From assembly GCA_000296795.1 (NCBI GenBank), contig BAFH01000003.1:124401-188400 (forward strand): 64,000 nucleotides of DNA, written 5' to 3'. The translations under genes were made by a program, and so were the position numbers. The DNA is from Candidatus Jettenia caeni. Its GTDB lineage: Bacteria > Planctomycetota > Brocadiia > Brocadiales > Brocadiaceae. The notes beneath the pieces were generated by a model. The model was not told the DNA's origin. It saw nothing but the letters and a program-made list of their open reading frames with translations, and ran no database searches. Each line of letters begins with the position of its first letter. Position 1 is the stretch's first letter. This document shows, one piece after another, positions 17,127-25,259 of this stretch.

Positions 17127-18380
17127 ATGCAAGAAGAAAGAATGTCTTATACCAGAGAAGTTATGAATACTGGATGCATCGTTGCACCTAAGGGGTTCTC
17201 GGCAGGGACTGTCGCCTGTGGAATAAAAACAGTAAAAGATAATCTTGATTTAGGGATCATTTTTTCAGAATATCCTTCAACCGGTGCGGCGTTATTTACA
17301 ACGAACCAAATTTATGCAGCGCCCGTAAAGCTTAGCAGAAAGGCTGTTCAAAAGGGACGTACGCGGGCTATTGTTATCAATAGCGGAAATGCTAATGCAT
17401 GTACAGGAGAACAAGGTGATAAAGATGCTGAAGAGATGGTACGGCTTACAGCAGAATGTCTTAAAATTTCTGAGGATGAGATACTTGTTGCCTCTACCGG
17501 GATCATTGGAAGACCTCTCCCTATGGATAAAGTTCGTGCTGGCATTCAGGCAGCAACGGCATCTCTGGGAAACACCCCGTCGCATGGTAATGCCATGGCA
17601 CGGGCTATTATGACAACAGATACCCGGCAGAAAGATATTGCCGTCAGATTAAAGATACAGAATAAGGATGTAATCCTTGGCGGTATTACCAAAGGCGCAG
17701 GAATGATTGCCCCTAACCTTGCCACCATGTTATGTTTTATTACAACAGATGTCTCCTTGCCAGCCTCTCTTCTCGATGAATGTCTCAGGAAATCCGTAGA
17801 ATCCTCTTTTAATCGCATTACCATCGATGGTCATACGAGCACAAACGATACCGTTGCCATTATCGCAAATGGCGCCTCCGGGGTACATATCTCCTCCAGT
17901 AAGGAAAATACCGGCGGCTCGCCTTTACAGATTTTTCAACAGGGTCTGGATTACGTAGCCAGTTATCTGGCAAAAGCTATTGTGAAGGATGGAGAAGGCG
18001 CTACGAAATTTATCCAGATCGATGTGATTGGCGCAAGGTCGCGAGGCGAGGCTGCACGGATTGCCCGATCAATTGCAGATTCTCCGCTGGTAAAGACAGC
18101 AATCAACGGCGAAGACCCCAATTGGGGGCGTATCGTCTCTGCCGCTGGTTATGCAGGTGTGGAATTGGATGAATCAAAGACCACTCTCTACATCAACGAT
18201 ATCCTGATTTTCGCTAAAGGAATGCCGGCACAATGTGATCTTACTACACTAAGTATATCCATGAAAAGCACAGATATTCAGATCCGCCTGGAACTTGGAT
18301 TGGGGAATTACTCAGATACGGTATGGACCTGCGACTTATCCCATGAGTATGTCACAATCAACGCAGAATATCATACATAG
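17127..18380 (+). CDS. argJ: Glutamate N-acetyltransferase / ornithine acetyltransferase
   Basis: 417 residues. ArgJ moves the acetyl group of N-acetylornithine to glutamate in arginine synthesis and may also use acetyl-CoA. The proenzyme cuts itself before Thr200 in NLATMLCF, which becomes the nucleophile. Also visible: INSGNANACTG, GIIGRPLPMDK, FNRITIDGHTSTNDT and NGEDPNWGRI. The start is uncertain: ATG at 17127, 17142 and 17163 are all in frame and none has a strong ribosome site. It lies next to two arginine decarboxylase genes, so arginine synthesis and breakdown genes cluster here, though no shared operon is evident. Confidence 0.93.
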   Translation: MQEERMSYTREVMNTGCIVAPKGFSAGTVACGIKTVKDNLDLGIIFSEYPSTGAALFTTNQIYAAPVKLSRKAVQKGRTRAIVINSGNANACTGEQGDKDAEEMVRLTAECLKISEDEILVASTGIIGRPLPMDKVRAGIQAATASLGNTPSHGNAMARAIMTTDTRQKDIAVRLKIQNKDVILGGITKGAGMIAPNLATMLCFITTDVSLPASLLDECLRKSVESSFNRITIDGHTSTNDTVAIIANGASGVHISSSKENTGGSPLQIFQQGLDYVASYLAKAIVKDGEGATKFIQIDVIGARSRGEAARIARSIADSPLVKTAINGEDPNWGRIVSAAGYAGVELDESKTTLYINDILIFAKGMPAQCDLTTLSISMKSTDIQIRLELGLGNYSDTVWTCDLSHEYVTINAEYHT

Positions 18381-18705
18381 CTTTCTCAACGCAAATAAGA
18401 CGATTTGTTTTGAGTTGTTCTTAATTAGTTGTCTTCTATTGGCATTTTGTAGGTATCGTAGTGATTCCTCATAATTTTGTTTCCTTTTGATTGAATTGTC
18501 TCATTATGAATTGTTGGGGTCAAGATGGAGAGAAATTGCGCCAACACAGAAGATAATGGCTAGCGGAGGGAGTTACTACCTGACTGCAGAATTTCAAACG
18601 ATAGATTATTCGTTATGAACAATCGGTAAAAACTTATCTGACTTTGATTCATATCTGCAGGCTCTATTGTATAGTCATCAATGTTGGACAATTTTTCCTG
18701 TTTCT
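18381..18705. other. Intergenic region between convergent genes
   Basis: 325 bases with no recognisable gene, RNA or strong hairpin. Confidence 0.4.
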
Positions 18706-18993
18706 TTAATCTTCTCCAGATGGTCTACTAGTAAGGTTAACTACCGCCATGGTTAAAAGAACAATTGATGCGCCAACAAAGACCCCGGAATATTTTTTAA
18801 ATAAGGAATTCATAACATCTTGAGATGGTGCGGGAATACTTACGGTTGTATTGCCATATCTAAATATAAACTGATTGCTCTCCTTTACTCCCACCGGCAG
18901 ATCTTTGATTGCATCTGGATCTACACCTCTCTTGAGCAACTCTTTCCGTAACTTTTTCTGAGAATCCTTTTCAATGTCGGTTATTTTTAACAT
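18706..18993 (-). CDS. Small protein with a C-terminal membrane helix
   Basis: 95 residues, preceded by the strong ribosome site AAGGAGAT. Residues 1-65 are soluble and charged, with the short pattern KLRKELLKRGVDPDAIKDLPVGVK; residues 68-88 (SGVFVGASIVLLTMAVVNL) are one hydrophobic helix, followed by a seven-residue tail. This is the layout of a tail-anchored protein. I do not recognise a family. It is isolated and not coupled to the radical SAM gene at 19.2 kb. Confidence 0.55.
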   Translation of the reverse strand: MLKITDIEKDSQKKLRKELLKRGVDPDAIKDLPVGVKESNQFIFRYGNTTVSIPAPSQDVMNSLFKKYSGVFVGASIVLLTMAVVNLTSRPSGED

Positions 18994-19212
18994 GTCTTTA
19001 TCTCCTTGATAATGTAATTTTTTTGGTTTTTTACGTGTAATATAAATAAGTATTTATTGATATAATTTCTACATATTAAGTCTGTGTATTCATCGTAAAG
19101 GTGACAATAATTCTCAAAAATTTATTCATGGTTTTTTATTTTTGTTTTAACTTCGATATCATGGTGAATATCTTTTATCGATTCTTATTCCGAGAGTTTT
19201 ACGAACATCGGT

Positions 19213-20214
19213 TTATAAAATTTCCCAGAACTGTTTTGATGTGAAAAATTCTTCAAACGTTTGTATAGCTGGATAGTCCTGGCGTTGCATGCATAAACGT
19301 ACCACTGCCGTATCATCTGCTTGTTCTATCCGAATTCCGTAAAACCATTCCATACAGTTGTTTCTTTCCTTGCAACCTTCGCACAAGGTTTCCAGAATGT
19401 TTTTTCTGATGCACTTTATCTTAAATTTAAATCCATCCTGAGATATCATAATAAGAGAATAGCTGGAAGACTTATCGACAAGATTTATACATTCCAGTCT
19501 TGCGCTCATTGATTTTAAGACTTCATCAATCCGTTTGATAGAGAATGATCCTTGCTTCAGGTCGTTTAATATTCGAAAACTAACTCCCATGTTCTTGCAG
19601 TGGTCTTTTATCTTGAGTGTGTCATGAATATCCGAATCGTTTTGAACTACCGTATTAATTTTTACCTCTAAACCAGATTCCAATGCCTTTTGTATATTAC
19701 GAAGCTGCCGATTCAGTGCATGTAAACCCCACACGTTGTTTTTCTGCTGTATTTGAAGACTACAGAGTTTCTGTGGGTCTAATGTATGTACGCTGAAATT
19801 TACACCATCCAAACCGGCATCCTTTAGTTGCATGATCAAATCCGAGTCGAACTGACCATTAGAAGTCATTTTAACCCGATAGCCAATTGACTTTAATTCA
19901 CTGATAAGTTCTCTGCAATGAGGATAGGATGTAGGCTCTCCACCGGTTAAATGCGCCTGCATTAATTTTAATTCTGTATGCAATCTCTTGAGTCCATGAA
20001 TTAAGTCTTGATTCAGTACAAGATTCTTGCTTTTCAGGTTTCCCTCATGGTGGCAAAAATTGCAGGTCAGGGGACAATTGTTGGTAACTTTAATCCTGAG
20101 CGTATCATTTTTCAACACCTGTATCCTGTCAAACTGCCAAAGAGTATTTTCAAAGCATGAAAAAATATCGGAGTTTCTCTCTGTACATTTTAAGGTGTTG
20201 GTTGCGTTGTACAT
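19213..20214 (-). CDS. MoaA-like radical SAM protein
   Basis: 333 residues. The 4Fe-4S/SAM motif is CPLTCNFC (C-x3-C-x2-C), followed by LTGGEPTSYPHC (the GGE motif) and VKMTSNGQ; the barrel continues to about residue 230. A C-terminal cysteine group (KCIRKN, CEGCKERNNC, RLCMQRQ) could hold a second cluster, as in MoaA and SPASM/twitch proteins. No other molybdenum-cofactor gene is near, so this is probably not MoaA itself. It follows the GreA-like gene by 39 bases in the same direction, and the pair lies divergently upstream of the type III-E operon. Substrate unknown. Confidence 0.7.
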   Translation of the reverse strand: MYNATNTLKCTERNSDIFSCFENTLWQFDRIQVLKNDTLRIKVTNNCPLTCNFCHHEGNLKSKNLVLNQDLIHGLKRLHTELKLMQAHLTGGEPTSYPHCRELISELKSIGYRVKMTSNGQFDSDLIMQLKDAGLDGVNFSVHTLDPQKLCSLQIQQKNNVWGLHALNRQLRNIQKALESGLEVKINTVVQNDSDIHDTLKIKDHCKNMGVSFRILNDLKQGSFSIKRIDEVLKSMSARLECINLVDKSSSYSLIMISQDGFKFKIKCIRKNILETLCEGCKERNNCMEWFYGIRIEQADDTAVVRLCMQRQDYPAIQTFEEFFTSKQFWEIL

Positions 20215-20253
20215 ACTATTTCGTTCTCCAATTAAAGTGTGTTCTGGTAAAAT

Positions 20254-20733
20254 TTATATTAATTCTTCAATGGTAATCGTTCGATGTGTGGGAAAGTTCA
20301 CCGGTATTTTTTCTCCCGTTTTTTTTCCCAGCAAGACCTTGCCAAGTGGTGTTTCCGGAGATAGTGTTGTTATTGTCATATCGTTCTCACACAATTCATA
20401 GCCGCTTAATACAGGGAGGACAAAAAAATATTCTGGATCAGGCGTATCACTAGATAGTATTTTTACGATACTTCCTATGCCTACACAGATACGAAATTCA
20501 GTCCATTGAAAAGTCTCAAGATATTTTAAATTCAATTCCTTTTCACGGAGCGCCCTTCCCAATCCGTCTGCAACCCAGGCCGATTCTATTCCCATCGTAT
20601 CATATCTGCTCTGCATCTTTCCCGGCGCATCAATAGATGCCTGCCTTGCCGACTCAAACGACTGTCGTTGCTTTTCAATATCAGTTTTAACCATCCTGAT
20701 GAATTGTTCTTTAAGATTGGTTTTGTCTACCAT
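20254..20733 (-). CDS. GreA/GreB-like transcription factor domain protein
   Basis: 159 residues from the ATG at 20733, chosen because GGAAAGGA lies 7-8 bases upstream; an in-frame start at 20793 would lack one. The N-terminal half is a helical hairpin (about 1-75), as in Gre factors. The C-terminal half has the GreA/B C-terminal pattern: GSIVKILSSDTPDPEYFFVLP and LSPETPLGKVLLGKKTGEKIPV. Gre factors enter the RNA polymerase secondary channel and rescue backtracked complexes with an acidic hairpin tip; here the tip region is not clearly acidic, so it may be one of the Gre-like proteins with a different effect. It forms a unit with the radical SAM gene. Confidence 0.6.
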   Translation of the reverse strand: MVDKTNLKEQFIRMVKTDIEKQRQSFESARQASIDAPGKMQSRYDTMGIESAWVADGLGRALREKELNLKYLETFQWTEFRICVGIGSIVKILSSDTPDPEYFFVLPVLSGYELCENDMTITTLSPETPLGKVLLGKKTGEKIPVNFPTHRTITIEELI

Positions 20734-20776
20734 ACAACATCCTTTCCCTGAGAATTTGATTTTTTCAAATTTACTC

Positions 20777-20907
20777 CTTAATAAGTCGTGCAATTTCTTT
20801 TAGGAGTGACAATGTTTTTTATATTCTTGCTTATTCCCGAATTCTGTTTGAGATTTGTTTTTTTCTGAATGCATCTTACTTTGGTACTAGTGTTACTTAT
20901 TAAGTCG
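20777..20907. promoter_or_regulatory. Paired 12-mers in the divergent control region
   Basis: CTTAATAAGTCG (20777-20788) and CTTATTAAGTCG (20896-20907) are direct copies differing at one base, each with a near-palindromic core. They lie between the divergent GreA-like/radical SAM unit and the type III-E operon, 119 bases apart. They could be binding sites for a shared regulator. Confidence 0.35.
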
Positions 20908-20964
20908 TTTTATTACGATGGAAGTGATATAAATTACTGGTTTAGTCTATAAGCTAAAAAACTA

Positions 20965-20993
20965 TTGACAGATAAAAATAAAATGAATATCAT
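20965..20993 (+). promoter_or_regulatory. Sigma-70-like promoter of the type III-E operon
   Basis: A perfect -35 TTGACA (20965-20970), 17-base spacer and -10 TATCAT (20988-20993), with the start of csx29 52 bases further on. It implies housekeeping expression of the operon, not dependence on the locus-encoded sigma factor. Confidence 0.6.
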
Positions 20994-21044
20994 GCTACCT
21001 CTAATCCTAATCTTCAAATTCCAAATACTATCAATACCTGCCAA

Positions 21045-23327
21045 ATGAAAAATAGAGTACAGATTGAAGCAATCATAAGAAATCTTCAAGGCGCTGCAAG
21101 AGACTCTAAGACGAACAAACTATCAGAGAACATCATTGCTTATGACGAATACAGGAAGATCCATAAGAGCGCTTCTTTGTACCAATTTGGCATAATCCCC
21201 GCGAAAGAATCATCATCGGTGCTTGCAGAGAATGAAACTAATCATGTCGCTTGTGAAAACGCTATTTTCGAAATGGCAGAAAAGAATATAGAGAATTTTT
21301 CCTCCGAAGATATACATAAGAAACGCAAAGAAACGATTGAATCTGCCTTGAGACTACTTATGGGTCTTTATAAGGATAGACATGAAAAACTTCAGCCGAG
21401 AACCTTTGTCCTCATCGCAAAGGCATACCTTCTGAGAAGCCTTATTACTCGTCCAAAAGGTATAACGATACCCGAAAAGAAAAAAGAGGCGCTGAAAAAA
21501 GGGATTGGCTTTGTTGAAAGTGCCATTAAAAAAATCCAATCCTCCGAAAATATTTTATCTCATTCTTCTGATATAGATTTGCTTGAGAAGGCATGGAGGA
21601 TCAAAAGTCAGTTGTATCTTGAGTATTATCGGGTTAACAAGGATGAATGTGACAAAAATACATTAAAAGAAGTTCTCGAAAATTCCCTAATATCGGGATG
21701 TGATAAATTTGACAAAAATATCGAAGACGTACAGATTGCTATCCGCTACTGTGAATTAGAGAGTAGTAGAGAATATTTGGAACAAATTATTTCCTCTCAC
21801 CTGGAAGGTATAGAATTTGAGAAGGCCAGGGCATACAAACTCCTTGAACTTGAAAATGAAAATGAAGATGAAATAAGAAAAAGCATGAAGGTTGTTATTG
21901 AAGAGTATTTATCGGGTTTTTCTGACCCATTATGGGAAGATGCAGTTGAGTTTATCAATAAACTTAAATCCGACAATAAGAATTGCTGGAAGGAACTATC
22001 GTTAGATATGTATAAGGTTTGCCGAGAACAAGAGGCGGAAACTGCGTCTCTCCATTTGCGTTGGTACTGGTCAAGACAGAGAAGGCTTTACGACCTGGCA
22101 TTCATTGCAGCAGATAAAGAAGAAGAAAAGGCAAAAATTGCCGATTCATTGAAAAGTCGCCTCTCGCTTCGTTGGTCAGCATTAGAAGAGACGGGTAAAA
22201 AATCAAAAAATAAACGGGAAAAAGAAGAAATAAGCAGAATCCTTGAAGCCGAAGCAGTAGCGATGCTTGGAGGATATATCAAGGGTGCACGGAAGATCTT
22301 AAAAAAGAGGAGAAGACCTTTACCTGATGAGCAACGTTCCATACCAAAAGACTGGATAGTCATCCATTTTTATGTAAATCAATTAGAAAACAAGTGCTAT
22401 GCCCTTATTTATAACAAGGATGAAAATACCTGGAAGTGTGAATTTGTTAAAGAATACCAAAGATTGTTTCATGTCTTTTTGACTTGGCAGACAAACTATA
22501 ACCGATGTAAAGAGAGGGCTGCGGATTCCCTTGTGCAACTCTGCAAAGAGATTGGGAATGCCATGCCCTTTCTCTTTGATGAATGTATTATTCCACAAGA
22601 TAAAAATGTTTTATTCATTCCCCACGATTTCCTGCATCGATTGCCGCTTCATGGGGCAATACATGAAAAAAACAACGGTGTATTTTTAGAAAATCATCCA
22701 TGCTGTTACCTTCCTGCGTGGTCATTTGCTGCGAAAGAAAATAATGCGGTAGTACAGGGAAGCATCTTGCTCAAGAATTTCCCTGAATATTCATATGAGG
22801 AGTTAGTTTCCAATTCAACACTATGGACTTCTCCGGTAAAAGACCCGGCGAGTCCTGATGACCTCAAAACAATTATCGCTTCACCGGAAATGCTTGTTAT
22901 TCTTTGTCATGGAGAAGCAGATGCTGTAAACCCTTTCAATGCCAGGCTTAAGTTAACAGGAAACGGCATATCGCATCTCGAGATATTACAAAGTACAAAG
23001 ATGATTTTAAAAGGCAGTAAAATAATCCTGGGCGCTTGTGAAACAGACCTCGTACCGCCACTATCAGATATTATGGATGAACATCTGTCTATTACTACAG
23101 CATTTCTTACAAACGACGCCAGGGAGATTTTGGGAACGATGTACGAGGCACTTGATGTACGCATATCAAGCATCATTCAAAAGATATATAGGCAAGAACA
23201 TTATAGTAGTATGATGAAGCAATTGTGGGAATGGCAAAAAGTTGGGGTAGAAAATTATCGTGAAAATGGTGATACACCAGCATTTTATAACACCGTTGTT
23301 TTTCGTGTTATTGGATTATCAATATGA
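21045..23327 (+). CDS. csx29: Csx29 (TPR-CHAT) caspase-like protease, type III-E
   Basis: 760 residues. Residues 1-430 are helical with TPR-like pairs (for example RTFVLIAKAYLL); residues 435-760 are a CHAT caspase-family domain. The catalytic dyad is His622 in VILCHGEAD and Cys665 in ILGACETD. In the studied type III-E systems this protein binds Cas7-11; target RNA recognition switches on its protease, which cuts Csx30. The TPR part docks on the effector. The ATG has no obvious ribosome site and follows a strong promoter. Its stop overlaps the start of the sigma factor gene (ATGA), so translation is coupled. Function is from homology; activity of this copy is not shown. Confidence 0.93.
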   Translation: MKNRVQIEAIIRNLQGAARDSKTNKLSENIIAYDEYRKIHKSASLYQFGIIPAKESSSVLAENETNHVACENAIFEMAEKNIENFSSEDIHKKRKETIESALRLLMGLYKDRHEKLQPRTFVLIAKAYLLRSLITRPKGITIPEKKKEALKKGIGFVESAIKKIQSSENILSHSSDIDLLEKAWRIKSQLYLEYYRVNKDECDKNTLKEVLENSLISGCDKFDKNIEDVQIAIRYCELESSREYLEQIISSHLEGIEFEKARAYKLLELENENEDEIRKSMKVVIEEYLSGFSDPLWEDAVEFINKLKSDNKNCWKELSLDMYKVCREQEAETASLHLRWYWSRQRRLYDLAFIAADKEEEKAKIADSLKSRLSLRWSALEETGKKSKNKREKEEISRILEAEAVAMLGGYIKGARKILKKRRRPLPDEQRSIPKDWIVIHFYVNQLENKCYALIYNKDENTWKCEFVKEYQRLFHVFLTWQTNYNRCKERAADSLVQLCKEIGNAMPFLFDECIIPQDKNVLFIPHDFLHRLPLHGAIHEKNNGVFLENHPCCYLPAWSFAAKENNAVVQGSILLKNFPEYSYEELVSNSTLWTSPVKDPASPDDLKTIIASPEMLVILCHGEADAVNPFNARLKLTGNGISHLEILQSTKMILKGSKIILGACETDLVPPLSDIMDEHLSITTAFLTNDAREILGTMYEALDVRISSIIQKIYRQEHYSSMMKQLWEWQKVGVENYRENGDTPAFYNTVVFRVIGLSI

Positions 23328-23968
23328 GTAAAAATGCAGAAGAAATACTTCATTCCTGCCTCGAAATGAGAGGGTCTGGAAAACTTTGTGTTGAATGCTC
23401 AGTTCTCAAAAAAGGAACGTGTCAAATATTGATGCATGAAATACTGAAAGTCAAAGATGCATTAAAATTACCCAAAGATGATATCCGGGATATAATCTCA
23501 GAATCAATTGAAGCTATTCAGCTTGGCAACTTTAAAGGAACCACCCATATCCAGTTTAGGGTATGGGTACGAAGAATAATACAAAACAAGAAGAATGATT
23601 ATTTTAGAAATAAATATAAAAGAAAAGAACATGAGAATGCACTCCCCATTCCAATGGATGATGAGAAACACGAGATTATCTTATTTGATAAACCAGATGC
23701 AACTCAGGCAGACGAATTTAAACGCATTGAAAATGAGCATGATGTGGAAAAAATTTTACAGAGTTTAAGGAAAAAGGTAATTGAGGGTGAAATTGAAAAA
23801 AATGATCTTGATTTAGTACAAGCCTGTTATGATGGTTTTAAGGAAGGCTTATCTCAGGAAGAAATAGCAAAGAGCCTATCTTTAAAACCAAATACTCTCA
23901 ATCAAAACTTAAGCCGCCTGAGAAAAAAATTGAAGGCTGAAAGAGAGGAATATTGCAGGAATGATTAA
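23324..23968 (+). CDS. ECF/RpoE-like sigma factor of the type III-E locus (CASP-sigma)
   Basis: 214 residues. The region-2-like segment is around residues 55-105 (DIISESIEAIQLGNF, FRVWVRRIIQNKKNDYFRN), with an acidic linker, and region 4 with a helix-turn-helix is near the C-terminus (GLSQEEIAKSLSLKPNTLNQNLSRLRKKL). In studied type III-E loci the matching sigma factor is held by Csx30 and freed when Csx29 cuts it. Unusual: an N-terminal cysteine group (HSC, then CVEC, then GTC, residues 11-33) that could bind zinc or iron and sense the redox state or stabilise the fold. The gene overlaps csx29 by 4 bases and csx31 by 8. Confidence 0.85.
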   Translation: MSKNAEEILHSCLEMRGSGKLCVECSVLKKGTCQILMHEILKVKDALKLPKDDIRDIISESIEAIQLGNFKGTTHIQFRVWVRRIIQNKKNDYFRNKYKRKEHENALPIPMDDEKHEIILFDKPDATQADEFKRIENEHDVEKILQSLRKKVIEGEIEKNDLDLVQACYDGFKEGLSQEEIAKSLSLKPNTLNQNLSRLRKKLKAEREEYCRND

Positions 23969-25259
23969 CATGACGAACATACCAATAGGCCATGTTTTTC
24001 CAGAAGCTTTAGTAATAGACAGAGATATTTATAATAAACGATGGATACTTAAAGTGGTTACAGATAACAATGAAAAAAAAGATACTGTAAAGCTAAAGTC
24101 GAAAATAAGTGGCTTTAATGAAATTTTACAAGAAACCAAACTTATCTTGGCTGATAAGTATGTACCACCTGGCGTAGAAATTAAAGAAACAGAAATAGTA
24201 AAAATTCTTGTAGTAATAAAAAAAGAACAGAACAAAGCATACGTTGCACTAAAAGGATACAGTAAAATCCTGAGAGATCATTTCTATTTTAAATATCTGC
24301 TTAACGAATCCATTAAAACCCTACTTGGCATTCCTATTGAAGCTCCTCTTTCTAGAAGTAAAGTTATTTATAAACCAAAAAAATCCAATTGGAAATTGTG
24401 GTCTAATAAATTGAGAGAGGATTGTGGAGAACAGTTTAAAAACAACTTCAAAGTGGAAGATGAAGTTTACAATGTTGATATCCCATTTTTAAATGTATAT
24501 ATAGTAAGGGGAAAAGATTACGTTTTTCCTGTATTTGGTTTTAAATATCTTTCCACGTTAATGGGGAAACTATTATTTTATCCTGATATTATCGATACAA
24601 ATGGTAATTCTGAGAGGAGTGTTTATAGAACAGATGGTTTGAATAATTTCCCCATGCAATTCACAGCTAAAATTAAAAATAGTGGTGCCCTCAAAGATGT
24701 TCGTGTTTTTTTGCACGGTTTTACGTATCCAGCAAAGTGGCACTTTGGCATATGGAAGCATATGTTTTCCTTATTGCCAGGCGCGAACGAAGATGAAACC
24801 GCATTATGGGAAAAAATGTTGAGGTATAGCTTCTTTCCAGAGAAAACTTTTAAATTTTGCAAACCAAATCAGGATAACAGCTCCTGTGATGAAGAACATT
24901 GTGTTTCATTATCGTTATTTAAAGATATACACCCCCAGATAAAAGATTATTGCAGGTTGTATTTAGAACAATTTGTCACTTTACTTAAGTCAAATACGAT
25001 TAATAATGTAGCAATATTTAAAGACAGACACTCCTGTAATAAAATCGAATTGATTTGTGTTTGTCAAAATAAGGGTATCTACCAGAAGGCGATATTTCGT
25101 GGAGTATGTTATAATTGGGATAGTAATAATTCCCATTTTGTATTTCATTTGACGCCTGTTACTATGTACTTAGATAAAAATAATAAATTATTTCATATGC
25201 GCACAAAGGATAAATCTATTTTTTCTGGAAGTTTGTGTGAGATAAAGCAATGCAATTAA
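23961..25259 (+). CDS. csx31: Csx31, type III-E accessory protein
   Basis: 432 residues, named from size, position in the operon and company of Csx29, sigma factor, Csx30 and Cas7-11; I recognise no general domain. The N-terminal 100 residues are beta-rich. A cysteine cluster in the middle (FCKPNQDNSSCDEEHCVS, about residues 302-320) and the layout GDLDI/RGVCYNWDSN in the tail suggest a metal site and a RAMP-remote or CRISPR-associated (TIGR03986-like) fold. In related systems Csx31 binds Csx30 and is thought to act with the sigma factor. An alternative start is ATG 23970, which has AGGA better spaced. Overlaps its neighbours at both ends. Confidence 0.65.
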   Translation: MINMTNIPIGHVFPEALVIDRDIYNKRWILKVVTDNNEKKDTVKLKSKISGFNEILQETKLILADKYVPPGVEIKETEIVKILVVIKKEQNKAYVALKGYSKILRDHFYFKYLLNESIKTLLGIPIEAPLSRSKVIYKPKKSNWKLWSNKLREDCGEQFKNNFKVEDEVYNVDIPFLNVYIVRGKDYVFPVFGFKYLSTLMGKLLFYPDIIDTNGNSERSVYRTDGLNNFPMQFTAKIKNSGALKDVRVFLHGFTYPAKWHFGIWKHMFSLLPGANEDETALWEKMLRYSFFPEKTFKFCKPNQDNSSCDEEHCVSLSLFKDIHPQIKDYCRLYLEQFVTLLKSNTINNVAIFKDRHSCNKIELICVCQNKGIYQKAIFRGVCYNWDSNNSHFVFHLTPVTMYLDKNNKLFHMRTKDKSIFSGSLCEIKQCN

